Below are positions 1 through 12,290 of a stretch of DNA of 64,000 nucleotides, in pieces; the first letter of the stretch is position 1, and each line of letters opens with the position of its first letter. Origin of the DNA: Amborella trichopoda (lineage: Eukaryota; Streptophyta; Magnoliopsida; Amborellales; Amborellaceae); assembly GCF_000471905.2 (NCBI RefSeq), contig NW_006498549.1:6141489-6205488 (forward strand), given 5' to 3'. Below the pieces are notes generated by a model. The model saw only the letters and a program-made list of their open reading frames with translations. It searched no databases and was not told the origin of the DNA. A program made the position numbers and the translations under genes.

Positions 1-544
1 ATATATATGTATATATATATATATTAACCTCTCTCTACAAAGTTTGTTCCGTTAATAGTTCCACTAAAATTCTCTCTCTACTAAGTAGTACTAACAAAAA
101 ATTCCACTAAAATTCTCTCTCCACTAACATCTCCCACTAAATTTGTTCTATATAGCTTCTTTCAAAATCAAAACTCCTAAGTTAATAAATAATAAAATAA
201 ATAAATTGAATTAGAGAGATTCATTTTATTGTCATATTGCATTTTAAACTTTATTTTGATTATAATATAAATTTAATAGGCAACAAACATCAGCATGAAA
301 CAAGTTATCGGTATTTACATATTTTTTACTCAATAATGAAAAACCATAATGCAATTGCTACTATTTTTTAAAAAACCTAAAAACTAGAGTTTTGAGAAAT
401 TATAGTATTTTTTTGAAATTTTTGTAGGCCGAAACCAGCCAATTTTCCGATACAGATCGCTTATCCACTAATCCGACAAGTTTTGGGGTGGCCAATCTGG
501 GTCACCCATCCGTTTTTTTGAACCTTGGTTGATATGTTGCAATT
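1..544. other. AT-rich intergenic or intronic DNA
   Basis: No coding signal is seen. It opens with a short TA microsatellite (about 1-26), followed by AT-rich sequence with CT-rich patches to about 150. If the RNase H2B gene is intact, this lies in a large intron of that gene. Confidence 0.4.
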
Positions 545-2250
545 TGTTGGGTTGTTGTGGCCTTTAAAGGCCTTATGAGAGCATGTAATCAATACTTAAT
601 ATAGTGGAACAATGACCTCCAATGGGAGTGTGGTCCAAAGGGATAAAGAAATTATGGTCTAAAGGGACCAAAATAGGCAAATGCCATTTGCTGATACTCA
701 GAGTAGGCTTAACGTGCTAGGCCAGTCGAGTTGGAAAACTCTTAATTACCTGAGCATAGAGCACAACCAATAAGGGTTAGCAGGGTCATTCCTTGATTAG
801 GTCGGAGTTACCCAGGATAGTGAGCCCAAGGACTGTTTAACCCTTGTGTGTGATGGTAGTCTTATAGAGACGAGGGCTAAAGCCTCATCATTGAACCATT
901 ACACGACATGTACATTTGATAGTCGTATTGGGAAATGGAGTCCCTATTGAGGGTGATACGTGTACATGTGCGAGAGATAATCCCTACACATCATAGAGTT
1001 GTGGTTGCACCAGGTCTATGTGACCTTGGACTTGTCTAAGGGAAAACTTGTAATCCATATACTGGGATGGTGTCCCCTCACCTATTGGCTGACTTTGGTA
1101 ACCCAATCATGAACCCCTGCAGTGATTTGGGAACTGTTGGGTCAGTTTGAGAAAGTGGGTGTGGATTATAGTCCATAGTAGAAGATGGAGTGCTTCAGCA
1201 AATCTATAATTCATTGAACTAATTAGATCCGAATTCCATCAAAATTATTTAAAATTAACTATTTGATGTTAAATGATTTTTAGATTGATAGTTTGAAATT
1301 TTAAAAGTATTTAGATATTTTATTTTCTCAAAATGGATTCATAAATAGAGAGAAATTGTATTTTCATTATTTTATTCAAAGAGAAAATAAAATAAAATGA
1401 TTTCTCTTTTTTAAAAATTCATTTTGATTTAAATTGATATTCCTTGCACATGGGAGGCCCATAAGGCCCACCATAATATGGTGTGGGTGGTGCGTGGGGC
1501 CCACAAGAAGCCCCATATGTGACATGCCCCACTTTTGGGAACCACCTTCCTATTTTGTGAAGAGAACATGAAAGCTCTCAATCACGATGTAAAAATATGG
1601 AAGGTATTGAAATTTAAAGAGATTTGATTTCAATCAAAAATATGTGTAAGAAGATTATAGAAAAAAAAAGTAAGTATGATATTATTTTCTATATTTTATA
1701 ATTTGATGGGAATAGGTTAAGGAAGCTGAAGGATAAGGTTCTAGCACCTTCCTTTAAATCATGATGGCTGATCTAAGGATTGTATGGCTCAGATCTCTCA
1801 CCCAACAGGAATCCTATGATCAATGGACTAGATCTACTCTCCATAATGATGGCTAACCTTAAGAAACCCTAACCCTAAATAAAAGTTATAAATAAGGGGG
1901 CATGCTCCTCTCATAGCCTCAAGTGGAGGCACGCCCTTGTCAAATGATAAAACGGGGAGCACGCCCCATACTAGACATTGAGGTCTAGGTTTAGTCTTGC
2001 TCCAAGTTTGTTCTATTGCTCTCTATCTGATTAAGGGCCAAGGTTTTCCCATACTTTGTAGATCTGAGAGACACCATTGATCACGTGTGCCATTGGAGGA
2101 GGCGACCCGGAGTGGCGAGTGCAAAGTCCAGTTGAGGTAATCTTCTGGCAATCTTCTTTATGGTTTGCAGTCATATGTTTTCTTGTTCCCATGAGTATTA
2201 TGTGTTTTATGATCCAAGATCAAGTTTATACAATTTTGTTTGTGTAATAA
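545..2250 (+). repeat. Probable solo LTR (family A)
   Basis: The stretch begins TGTTGG and has the look of a long terminal repeat: no coding frame, GC-variable blocks, and a TATA-like box near 1,886-1,894 (TTATAAATA) followed by a transcript-leader-like region. Two other places share its sequence: about 34,930-35,245 (its 640-940 block, same orientation) and 45,415 to about 47,250 (similar opening with a 'GGCCTTT..AAGGCCTT' motif and a similarly placed TATA box). The right end is approximate; no secure target duplication was found. Its relation to the copia fragment to the right is unclear, because the TATA box implies a plus-strand LTR while the fragment is minus-strand. Confidence 0.45.
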
Positions 2251-2414
2251 AGGATTGATAAAGTGGCAGCAAATGAGAGTCCTTGGGATTCTTATGTAGT
2301 TGAACATCTGTAAGTAATCCAGATGGTGAAAATAAAGAAAATAAAGAAAAATTTTAATCGGTATACACTTGCTCAAGTTATATGGTCCAACTTTCACAAT
2401 GGTTGTGGCCCATG

Positions 2415-2828
2415 TCAACTTCTTGCAAGCAAAGTGGCAATTAAACTTAATTTGTCTAGTACAACCACAACATAAGATATTATAAGATATCTAAAATGGG
2501 TATGGACTGGAGTACTACGTATGGATAATACTGCCTCATATTTAGCATTTGTGCTAGACAAGCAGACAATATTTAGCTTCTTAGAGGCCCACGTATTCAA
2601 AAACGGACCAAGGGAATAAATGGAAGGTAATAGGGGAAGCTTAGGTATCCACGACCCAACCCGATCAAGATTAGCCAATGCAACAAGTTTGAAGAGGACA
2701 TAGATGGAAGCATAAGTCACATTTGCAATACCTAGAGGAGTAATCCATGGCACAGGGCTTCCAACAATTGCAATATTCGAAAAAGTCTTCAAGTGACCAC
2801 CTTCTTTGGTGTAGACATTATGATGCAA
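2415..2828 (-). pseudogene. Ty1/copia RNase H fragment
   Basis: The minus-strand frame (137 codons) aligns in order with the copia RNase H signature. 'ANLDRVG' stands where SDADWAG is usual; 'LGPFLNTWASKK' matches the LG..ISW.SKK block; 'CLSSTNAKYEA' matches the LSSTEAEY.A block, with the conserved E of TEAEY replaced. The GC.DTR.STSG stretch between them is scrambled. No reverse transcriptase or integrase follows, so this is a decayed tail of a copia polyprotein, probably inside an intron of the RNase H2B gene. Confidence 0.7.
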
Positions 2829-3059
2829 GCCAGAATACTGGTCTCGAGTATCTAGATAAGAGAGACAAGCTTAAAGTTTACAAGAGGAACCACAGAAGGA
2901 AAAAATAGTCATTGAATCTGTCCTTTTGGGTCTTTTACTTATTTTTTGAGTCACTTAGGAGCATAAATAATAATTTTTAGAATCTTTTTCTTTCTATTCA
3001 CTTAAGGTATTTTATAAGAATGGTCATGACTAGATTAGATGGATGGTCAGGATTAAGTT

Positions 3060-3540
3060 TGGTTTAGTGTTTTCTTATATAAGGAATGTACTCAAGCATA
3101 TATTTTATTCAAAACCATAGAGTAGCTAACGCTACTTTATCTATGGTTTTTGCATCTTTTTCTAATTTTTGATCTTCCCTATCAGGTTGGTAAAAGAGCC
3201 GACGATCTGTACAAATTGTACTGTAGCATTTTACAAGCGGTATTGTACAATCGATTTTTGTCCCCAGGATCAACAACCATGCCTCCGTGCAGAGAAAGAG
3301 GGGGAAAAGCGGCAACTTGTAAAAGCCTTCGATGCTAGTTCAGAAGAAGGGGTTGCAAATCTGAGGATTGGTCAAAACCCTAGCTCTATGTTTGGCGCAA
3401 ATGGAAGCCCCATCTCAGGCGAATGAGATAGAGGCAGATGAGGAATTCATAAATCCATTCCATGATCAAGCTCTAAGGAAAGATGTAGCTGATTGTATGG
3501 ACAAGAAAGAACAAGAGATACTAACGAAACTTGAAATGAA
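3060..3540 (+). repeat. Possible LTR end plus start of a gag-like frame
   Basis: A TATA-like 'TATATAAGG' near 3,076 is followed by a leader-like segment and then, at about 3,420-3,545, a short frame reading 'EEFINPFHDQALRKD'. This recalls the beginning of some Ty3/gypsy gag proteins, which carry an 'NPF..' motif. The frame closes after roughly 40 codons. This is an inference from a short match; it could be unrelated intron sequence. Confidence 0.25.
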
Positions 3541-3653
3541 AATATAAGCACAAAAAGCATACCCTTTCATCCCTAAGCAACTTACAGAAACATCAAATAT
3601 GTTGTAATCAATAAATCATCAATAAAACACACAATAGGTCATCAACTACATAC

Positions 3654-6600
3654 CTTCATTCGAGCTTCATGAAAAAGAGGCAACAGAATGAATACAGGGT
3701 CAACAGGAGTAGCAACATAGATGCCACCATCTATTCCAACAAAAATAGACAGAGTCCTCAAGTCAATATTATGGCTCACTTGTAATGTTTACAAGATGAA
3801 AACTAGCATTTTCATGAAATATTTGTATACAAACCAAAAAACTAGGACATTTTACAAACAAAATGAATCAAATTTTTCAAAGAAAAAAAGAATTTGCAAT
3901 TAACCTTGCACTTAAAAAATATTTAAATGTATTACCAAACAAATTTCAAAGTCCAAAAATAAATAATTGGATTTAGAGGTGAAATATCAACTTTTTCAAA
4001 GAAATGTACCTTCACAAATATAATCCCCTATAAACCATGAGCCATAAGACTGCTTGAACCAGTGAAGCTCTTGAAGAAGTCCATCGGTAAATAAATAACA
4101 AGAAGGCTTTCCTGTAAAATTGAATTTCTCGAACTTAGCATCCCAAATAACCCTAAGATAACATTATAGTTTCATGTTAATATGCAACATGGATCAGCTT
4201 TAAAGGAAAGAAGAATTTATCGCTCCCTAATGTAAATTAGTAAAGAAAGAATCATCAAGAATATTATCACATTGATAGAAATGGGCCCTCCGAAATTGGC
4301 TCAAAACAAAAAGCAAGTACGGAAGCTAACTCTGCCACAAACAATACGGATTCCTCATAATGCAATAAAAGGAATAAACAAGTTCCCTACTTTTTGCAGA
4401 TAATGTTAAATAACAAGTTCCTATTTGAATATAAGAAAAGTTCATCATGAATCTGTGATAATGAAAAGTCAACATTATTTCTACAAAAAACAAATGTTCA
4501 AGGAGAAGTAAAAAACAAATGTTCAAGGAGAAGTAAACCACCATAGATTCAGTACAAAAGTGAGATTAATGGTGCTACTATAGCTTTTTCAAAAATTTAC
4601 TTTATTTCAGCTCCTCTTTACTATTTTAATGCATTGAAAACAATTCTGCCTTCAAGTGTTTCAGATTGAGAATATTTACGATCTAATACCATGTTCATTT
4701 CAACAAATATTTGAATTTTGCAATTTATGAGGAATTAAATCCATATGGTAAGTTTAAAAATAACGACAATACCCCTTAAAGGAGAATATAAGAACAATAA
4801 TGAATGTGGACCAAAATGCTCCCAAGTCCCCATTATGGAGACTTAGTTTACAATGCACTCAGACATACAGCACAAAAGATACAATATATAGCTCATGGTA
4901 CATCCCATTTTAGATCTAGTATATCTGGCTTGAAGTCAGCACTCAGCAATTACAGGCCCTTTATTGTTGCAAAAGATTTAGGACCATCACCAACAGTAGT
5001 ACATCTCCCCACCATTCATCCAGCATCTAGTCCTTCAGCATGTGAGCAACCTGTCTCCTTAATGGTGAAGTGCAGATTTCGAGATCCTCTTGTGTCCATA
5101 AGTCGAGTCCTATTCCCATGCAGAAGATGAAAATTTGCTTAGTCCAATATATTCCTCGGCAATGAGTCCATTCTTGGAGGATCCAAAGGGATTGCTTAAG
5201 TATGTAAAAGTGCAATAGTGGATGAATAGTACATTTTCACGGTTGCATCCCTCTCTTTGAACACGATCTGAATCGATAGTGACAAGCATCACTAGGCTAA
5301 ATATACATCCATTTTAAATGATCACATGTTTCTTTCACTAATGAAAGTTGTTAGATTTCTAGCTATATCTAGTTCAATCGTTCCACAGCATAGGCATGGA
5401 ACTCCTTGTGTGTTCTCTAATTTCCTGGAGTAATTATTAGTCAAAATGTTGAGAAGGAAGCCTCATTAGCCGCATAATTTCTCACCTTCAAGAAATCTTT
5501 ATTTTCTTGATGTTAGCATTTCAAGATATGGTTACAAGGAAAACGACCAATATTTATAGCTTCTTCAAGATTTACAGAAATTGTCAATGCAATATTTGAA
5601 ATCGGATCCATTATTTCTAGTTGATTACCAAGAAATAATCACAAGATATAAAGCAGGTTTGGTCTGCCCCGGTCAAGATACAGTGCAGTTTGGGTCTGTA
5701 CCAGGCAATGTTTAATCTCCAGAGCATAATTATCTTACATTTGGTCTGTGCCTGTCGATTTTTCATCTTCAAAGCGTAACTATCTTACATACTTTCAGAA
5801 TTTCTGCAAGGCACAGTCATATCAATAAGTTTTAAACTGACTAAAATTTCATCAGAAATACTTCTCAGACAACTCATATATGTCAACCAGGCTAACGTTT
5901 AATGGTGAGACACTTACAAGAGAGGTCTATAAGTCAAACACTCCTCATGCAAACCAAGCAAATTTACCCTCCATAGCTCCTTTGACAAAGTTCTAAACAA
6001 GAATTTTCCCCAAAACAAGCAAGTATTTCTGCCTTCTCTAGAAAAGGCAAGGCCATTGTGACTCCACTCCATCATACTTGCCATCTATGCAAATGGTAGG
6101 GACAGAAAATATTACCTATCAAAAGACACAAAGGTAGTCCCTGTGCTGCAGTAAGCCCTCCTTCACCAAGAGACACCAGTAAGTATCGGTATTCCAGGAG
6201 CCACCATCAATCAAGTAGATAGTTTTAATCTTAGAGTTATGACACAATGAAGACTCTACCATTGTGTGCTACTGTGGTTTGGCATTTGGAAGAGCTTTTT
6301 GGCAGATATTTGACAGCTCTGTGAAATCTCCAAATAAATAAACCTTGATATCATCATCATCATCATCCGTGCCTTATCCCAACTACTTGGTGGCCACTAA
6401 CCTCATCTCCAAATAAATTAACCTTGGTATACTTGCAATGAATAAGGCAACCTCATCCAAATTGGCTAAACAAAGATAAAGCCCATATGCATCCTTGGAA
6501 TCCATACTCAAATGAAAATAAGGTAGGTCCAGATCACAGATGCCTGCAATATATGTATGAAGAAATTACCTTGATCCAAGGCATTTGCATTTGATGCCTG

Positions 6601-9600
6601 GTTTCCAAATTCCACAATTCCAAACTAGAAACAATTACAGGACTTCTGAAACCCCGTATTCTTTAACCTCGCCACCAATGCCAAGTGAAGAGTATCATAA
6701 CATACAAAAGTCTTTCTAGAAGGTTTTTTACTTAGTTTGCAAGGAAATGAAACAATCCACAGACTAAATGACAAATTTTCCCCAAATTGACAGCCTCTTA
6801 ACATAGATAGAAACAACTGTAAACCAGGAAACAGCTTGCCACATCTAATACAAAACGCTTGACATCAATGTTTAATAAGATGTATTCAATAGACAGATCC
6901 CTTAGCCTTAAACAGTTAGTATATTCCTCAGTCTAAGATTTAACATCAAGAAAGACTGTTTACATATGATTTTACCACATTCTTTTATTTTCATTATTCT
7001 TCACCTATACACTAAACGTTTTTACTATAGGTAAATCTGGTTAGACCCGCAACTTTAACCTATTGTTTTTTTTTTGGTAGCTCAATTGGGAAGGACTCCT
7101 CTACTCGTGGTAGGAATGGAACTCAAGACATCATGTGGTGGCACCCTGCCACACTGACAACTAGACTTGAGCCCATTCCTAAATTTAACCTATATCTTCA
7201 TTTCTCAGACACATTTTCACAATGGTTAAGCCCCTATTCACAGTCAAATCATTGTTAAATTTATGTTTATTTACTTAAAATTCAATAGAGAGATCCTCGA
7301 GTTTCTAGAACAGATACAAATGCAAGACAAATAGCAGTGAACAAGTTACATACTACAAAACATTAAAATAAAATAAATATAACATTACATAGTATAGTAT
7401 TGACCAATTTATTTTCCCAAACTAGTTATAGCAAATTGTGTGAAAGAAATAAACAACTTTTTGAGTTTATCCATTTGTGAGCCAACTCATAGGAATTGAG
7501 TTTACATATAGTTACCAATTTACCAGATTTTGGATGACGAAGAGATAATAAACACCCTTCAAATTTGCAAGATGCATGCAGCTCTGAAATTGTTGTTATA
7601 GGCACTACAATAAAGTTACAAGGAAAGCATTAAACTATCAATACATAAATTGCAATATGCCCAACTAAAATTGATAAACACAGGATGTCCATAAGAAAAA
7701 TAAAGGGATTCGGAAGTTGAAATTTAACTACTGGAATAATAGAAAACCAAGTGTGCCAGACAAAGCAGCAAAAGAGTACTTAGTGACTTAAAATAAACAA
7801 TTGAAGCACCTAAGAATTATGCATAATAAGAAACCCACTACAGCACATTACCTGGCAACCATAATACATACACGCAGAAAACTAGAGCACAACAATGAAA
7901 TATGTAAACCAAATACACGACCAAATGAAGCAACTTGATATCTGACTCATTATTATTCATCTTGAACCGCAAAATTGTGACAATATAGGTTACGTTGTCT
8001 GCTTGTGGATCCTCACTTTAAAGAAAAGATGTTTGAATAACTTCACGGACCTTGTCCTGAAAAAGTGACAATTACCTTCAATGTGATTGGTCAATCTCAC
8101 ATTAAGTGGTTCAAGGATTCACTTTGCACAGTGAAATTAAGTGCATCCACAATTTATAAAGTTTGTCTGCGGGTTGGTGCCATAAAGTTATGGGTCATTG
8201 ATTAAAACAGATGATTGAATGACTAAGATTTGATTGATACAAAAAGTCTCTGAGTATGTGAGAGAGAAATTAAGATGTATTTTTTTTTTTTTGAGACAGA
8301 GAAATTAAAATGTCTTCAAGAAGAATGTCCCACATACCATAGAGCCCTTGGCATGGCTAGGGACTATGATTTAACACAAAGGTTTACCATGCATAGCTTG
8401 GAGCTGTGCTTAACACGAGGATAGGACAATTAATCAGATTACTCCCATGATAGATGTAATCAGTAATTACCATACAACTCTCACTAAAAAGTTTGTCTGC
8501 TTTCATGTAGTGGTGGGACAGCGAGATGCATTACAAAAGAAAGTGAAAAAAATCTAGAGCAAGACGCCAATTGTGAATGAAACTATGAAGTGTCTCCAAA
8601 TGTGTGCAACATGTTGATTGGACTCATATGCGATAATTCAAGTTTGAGTTGAGTCACTGAACAACTGATCTATCTATATTTCCACTGGAAACTAGGCCAT
8701 CATCATTGGTGTAGTCACCTATTACACATGGATAATCATCCTCCTTAGTCTCCCCTGAATCAGCCTCTAGAATGGATGCAAGTGTGGATGTGGCTTAAGC
8801 TTTACTCTTTCCAGATCTAGCACTCGCATATGTAAAAGTCCGAGCAATATACTAATATACAACCAAGTTAGCCAGCTCCCTAATGGGTCAAACACATGAT
8901 CTTCTTCCTCTGCCATCCATTCAATATAAACATTAACTTCTAAAGATGAACGTGGCGATGTTTCTGACACTTCTCATAACACTCATTGAGGAATTGTTTG
9001 TAGTTGATGAGTTCCATATGCTCCAGCTTGTTCCTTTTCCTACTATGGAGTTGTAAGTTCAGCAAGGGAAAAGAAGAAAGCAGGTTCAAAAGATTAAGAA
9101 CCTAAGTTAATCATTGCCTACAAAATTATTAAAGTGACCAACTCAAATGTGTTCTTTGTGCTATCTTTTCTTTTGCATTAGTAAAAGTGCCATTGCAATT
9201 AGACATACCACAGGGAAGGCTCAGAATGGGTGCTTGGACAGCACTAGGGGACCTTATTGCATATGCCCTTGCTTTTCTCCCTTAATTATATGCAGGATAC
9301 TGGAAAGGCCATTCATTGACAATTTAAAAGGGAGAATTAATCAAAGGGTGTGGTTTGCATAAGGTTGCAACCTTAAACTATCAAATTAAGGTTCACTCCA
9401 AAACTTTGTCATAAGATACATTTTTGGTGTCGAAAATTCTTCGGATAGTACAAGAATCTATTTTTATCTATGTTTATAAAATTTCAAACTCCAAAAATGG
9501 CTTAAATCAAGTAGATCTATAAGCGCAGGAAAATCTTGAAAATGGACGGTCCAGATAATGTGTTGCAAGATGTATTATTTTTAGTACTTGAAATCTCTTT

Positions 9601-10073
9601 TTTCCTCAATATCTATACATTTCAATGTCGAGATGCTCAATTAGATGTTTTTCCAATGTCAAAACAACCCTTTTCGAAGGATCTTTGATTTGCACCTCAA
9701 TTCTAAATTTTAAGGTGTCAACCTTACATAAACTTTTTCCTTAATCAAATTTCCTTGGATACCAAACCCTACGTATATTTTCGGCACAGTTTCTTCAAAA
9801 TGCAGAGTTGACTTTTACGTTTCAAGCGAAATCGATGACTGGAAAAGAACCCGAGAAGGGAAAAATAAATTGCAGAGCCAAAAACCTAGACTACTTTACA
9901 AGCAAAGAAAAACAGCACAGGAAAAAGAGAGAATATACGCAAAGCTGAGCTTTCCATTAATGTCTGTAAAAGAAAAGAAAAAACGGATCCATGAGAAGAA
10001 TTGAAGAACATTAATGCTCACAGTGTGGTGCGATGAGAAGGCGCGTTTGTGCTTCGCCCTTGGAGGAGGCCAT
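3654..10073 (-). CDS. RNASEH2B: Ribonuclease H2 subunit B, 5' part of gene (4 exons seen)
   Basis: Subunit B is the non-catalytic scaffold of trimeric RNase H2, which removes ribonucleotides misincorporated in nuclear DNA and degrades RNA:DNA hybrids. Four minus-strand exons fit the conserved N-terminal triple-barrel region. E1 10,022-10,073 has start context 'MASSKGEAQTRLLIAPH' and donor GTGAGC. E2 ends at 7,524 and contains 'CLLSLRHPKS'. E3 4,010-4,111 contains 'LLQELHWFKQSYGSWFIGDY'. E4 3,654-3,730 contains 'ATPVDPVFILLP' and 'EARMK', donor GTATGT. Phases agree for E2/E3 (G|GA) and E3/E4 (G|AT). The E1/E2 join is uncertain: the best acceptor (TTTCAG, exon from 7,583) would create a TAG across the junction; a weaker acceptor (exon from 7,556) keeps the frame open. 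An alternative start at 10,096 with an exon from 7,581 is also open, but loses the TRLLIAP motif. Exons encoding the C-terminal half are not in 1-3,653, so they lie off-window or are lost. Confidence 0.85.
4112..7523 (-). other. RNase H2B intron (about 3.4 kb)
   Basis: The segment separates the exon ending PKSG from the exon starting KPSCY. It is AT-rich with no convincing exon. The short frames at 4,804-5,130 and 6,625-6,816 show no recognisable domain. A SINE-like segment lies at 7,063-7,190. Confidence 0.65.
7063..7190 (+). repeat. Possible tRNA-derived SINE fragment
   Basis: After a run of T comes 'GGTAGCTCAATTGG', close to a tRNA A box (TRGCNNARYNGG), then 'GGAACTCAAGACATCATG' at roughly B-box distance, though the B box is degenerate. 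A related segment occurs at 11,873-11,965 with the same order and the shared block 'TCAAGACATCATGT'. The two-copy occurrence supports a dispersed repeat; the SINE assignment is inference. Confidence 0.35.
7584..10021 (-). other. RNase H2B first intron (about 2.4 kb)
   Basis: The segment lies between exon 1 and the 'LRHPKS' exon. No recognisable coding sequence. The part at 9,480-9,545 is similar, inverted, to about 31,700-31,770 (shared block 'CTTATAGATCTACTTGATTTA' on one strand), which points to a dispersed repeat. Confidence 0.6.
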
Positions 10074-10330
10074 GGCGCCACAGAAATGACATCCAACTAC
10101 AAAACCCAAATTCCCGCCCTTTCTGGTTTTCTTTGGTAAAGTCAAAAAGGAAGAATGCTATCATCCCGGACTATTTAAATGTACGGCCCATTGGCATAAC
10201 CGTCCAATTAATGAATGAACGGCTATGAATAGAAAGAGATGCCATGGATTCATGCCTTGTTTGAATCAGTACCAATCTCTCACACCGTCCAATCGCTTGG
10301 ACACTGAGAACTTGACCACTCCTTGCGGTG
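10074..10330 (-). promoter_or_regulatory. Probable promoter and 5' UTR of the RNase H2B gene
   Basis: This is the sequence immediately upstream of the chosen start codon at 10,073. The first 60 bases are more GC-rich than the surroundings and include an alternative in-frame ATG at 10,096 in another reading frame. No clear TATA box was identified. The assignment rests only on position. Confidence 0.35.
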
Positions 10331-11872
10331 TTTGGTTGATTACTTTTTTAAGGAAAAGTGTTTGGTGAGTGGGCTGACTCATAGTATTTTAATTACAAAA
10401 TATACCTCAAATATGTATTTTCGATGCAACATTATAGAGTTCAATAATCTCATGACAATTCTCTAAACTGGGAATTTTTCTTTTTCGTGAAATATAAATG
10501 CTCTTTTTTTTAATTCGATTATTTATTGTCCATTTTAACTTTTAATTAATGTAATATTTTCTTACACCTCTGTTAGAGACGGATGTTAAATATGCAAATG
10601 ACTACACGGTAATAGGTGAGTCGGCTGACTGACCAAAACTATATCGTTACTTTATTAGAAGAAAAACTACCAAAGGGTTTACAATAGCCTATAAAATTAT
10701 TATGAGGACCTGGTTCCAATGAGTCCATGGACTCATATGTAGAAATGAAGCCTCTTAATCATCTATTTTTTAAATGGAATGAAATGCGGCCTCTTAATAA
10801 TCTAGTTTTTAAATGGAATTTAACCCTAAGTTTTATGAAGTATAAAATCTCTAACATGGAGATCATTAATATGTACAAATAAAATTGGGATTGTATACAA
10901 TGAGACCATTTACTTTTAGCAGATGGAGGTCACAATTACATACAACTATCATATGTAAGAACAATGATTTCATGCAACCGTTATATAGTAATATGATGCA
11001 ACAACCTTAAAAAACCATCTTATGGCCATTTGTTTGATCCAAATTTTGAAATATACAGTCTTTTCATTCTAATGAACAATAAAAAAAAGAAAAATTTGAA
11101 AACACAACCTAGAAAGTATTTTTTTAGTCCAATTAACATAGGCCGTTCATTTTGGTGAGATACTTAGATCTAGGTCGTGGAAGGAAATTTTCATTTCTAA
11201 TTTTTTTGGATGGCTTTATTATCATTAGATGAACAATGTTAAAAAAGAAAAAAATTATTTTTAGTTTATAAAGGCTAAGATCTTGAAATTCACAAAATGA
11301 AAGGTCTAGATTTTATTGGAGGGGACTCATTTTGAACATATCTAGGGTTCAAATTAAACTTTTTTTTTTTGGGATTGATTATTGAGATGAAGAGAGAGTG
11401 TGTGTAAAATTTAGGGTCATACAAATACCACAAACATGGTTTTATAGAAGTATCGTTTCATTATACTATGTTACAACCATTGCATTAGATCTTTGCTCCT
11501 GATGTAAAATCTGATAGCTTGAGTGTATCACAAAGTTCGAAAACAATTCTTTTGAACTTTGAACTTGGTGAATGAAATAAATGCAGCTACCTAATTTCAC
11601 ATCCAATGGTCAAGATTAATTGTAACCACCTTGTAGCAAAGGTAAATAGGCTCATTATGTATTTTCTCAATAAAATTTTAGAAAGAAATATTTGGATAGT
11701 TAGTTTTAGTCTTTTTTAAAGGGACAACATTTATATCCACCTTTGGGATTGATGATTCATGTCTCGGGGGATGCAAATGTAGGAATGTGTCCCCCGATGC
11801 ATATAATATTTTGCCTTATTATAAACAAAAGATCTCGTTGTCTTTTCTTTCTTTATTCTATTTTTATTTTTA
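10331..11872. other. Intergenic AT-rich DNA
   Basis: No gene, RNA or repeat structure that I can support. The sequence is AT-rich with scattered poly-T and poly-A runs. It was contiguous with 31,172 onward before the large transposon inserted. Confidence 0.5.
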
Positions 11873-11965
11873 TTTTTTTTGTGGGAGAAGGGTGGTAGTT
11901 GTTTAATGGGAAGAGATCCCCTGCCCATAATCGGAATGAAAATCAAGACATCATGTTAGTGTCCT
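11873..11965 (+). repeat. Second copy of the SINE-like repeat
   Basis: Related to 7,063-7,190: 'GGTAGTTGTTTAATGGGAAG' followed by the shared block 'TCAAGACATCATGT'. It stops just left of the MULE target duplication at 11,970, so the transposon inserted beside or into this repeat. Sequence right of the MULE (31,172 onward) does not obviously continue it. Confidence 0.35.
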
Positions 11966-11969
11966 GTTA

Positions 11970-11977
11970 TTATTTTA
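11970..11977. repeat. Left target-site duplication of the MULE
   Basis: TTATTTTA directly abuts the first base of the left inverted repeat. The identical 8-mer abuts the right inverted repeat at 31,172-31,179. Mutator-family insertions typically duplicate 8-11 bp. Confidence 0.8.
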
Positions 11978-12290
11978 GGGAAAAATATCTTTGTACCCAT
12001 ATTTTAAAGTTTCATTTCTTAATAGACAAAAGATTTCAAAACTTCTCTTGGGGCATAGAAATCCCAAGTCTTATATCTTTTAACTCTCCAGGCTGACTTA
12101 ACCCATTTTAAACCTATTTTGTTAGCCCAAATAAATCTAAAAAAAACGTACTTTTTCTAAACCCCTTCATTTCTCTCTCAGGTGATACCGCTAACTTTTA
12201 TCTCTCTCCCACGACTCTCCCCAAACCTCTTCTCTCTCTCCATAGTTTCCCCATTCTCTCTCTCTCTATCTCTTGTGTACCAGGATTTTC
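11978..12290 (+). repeat. MULE left terminal inverted repeat
   Basis: It starts GGGAAAAATATC. The reverse complement of the right end starts GAGAAAATATC, and the match continues through blocks such as 'GTTTCATTT.TTAATA', 'ATAGAAATCCCA.GT.TTATAT', 'GGCTGACTT' and 'TTTTAAAC.TATTTT' before merging into CT-rich microsatellite sequence (12,170-12,275). Confidence 0.85.
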
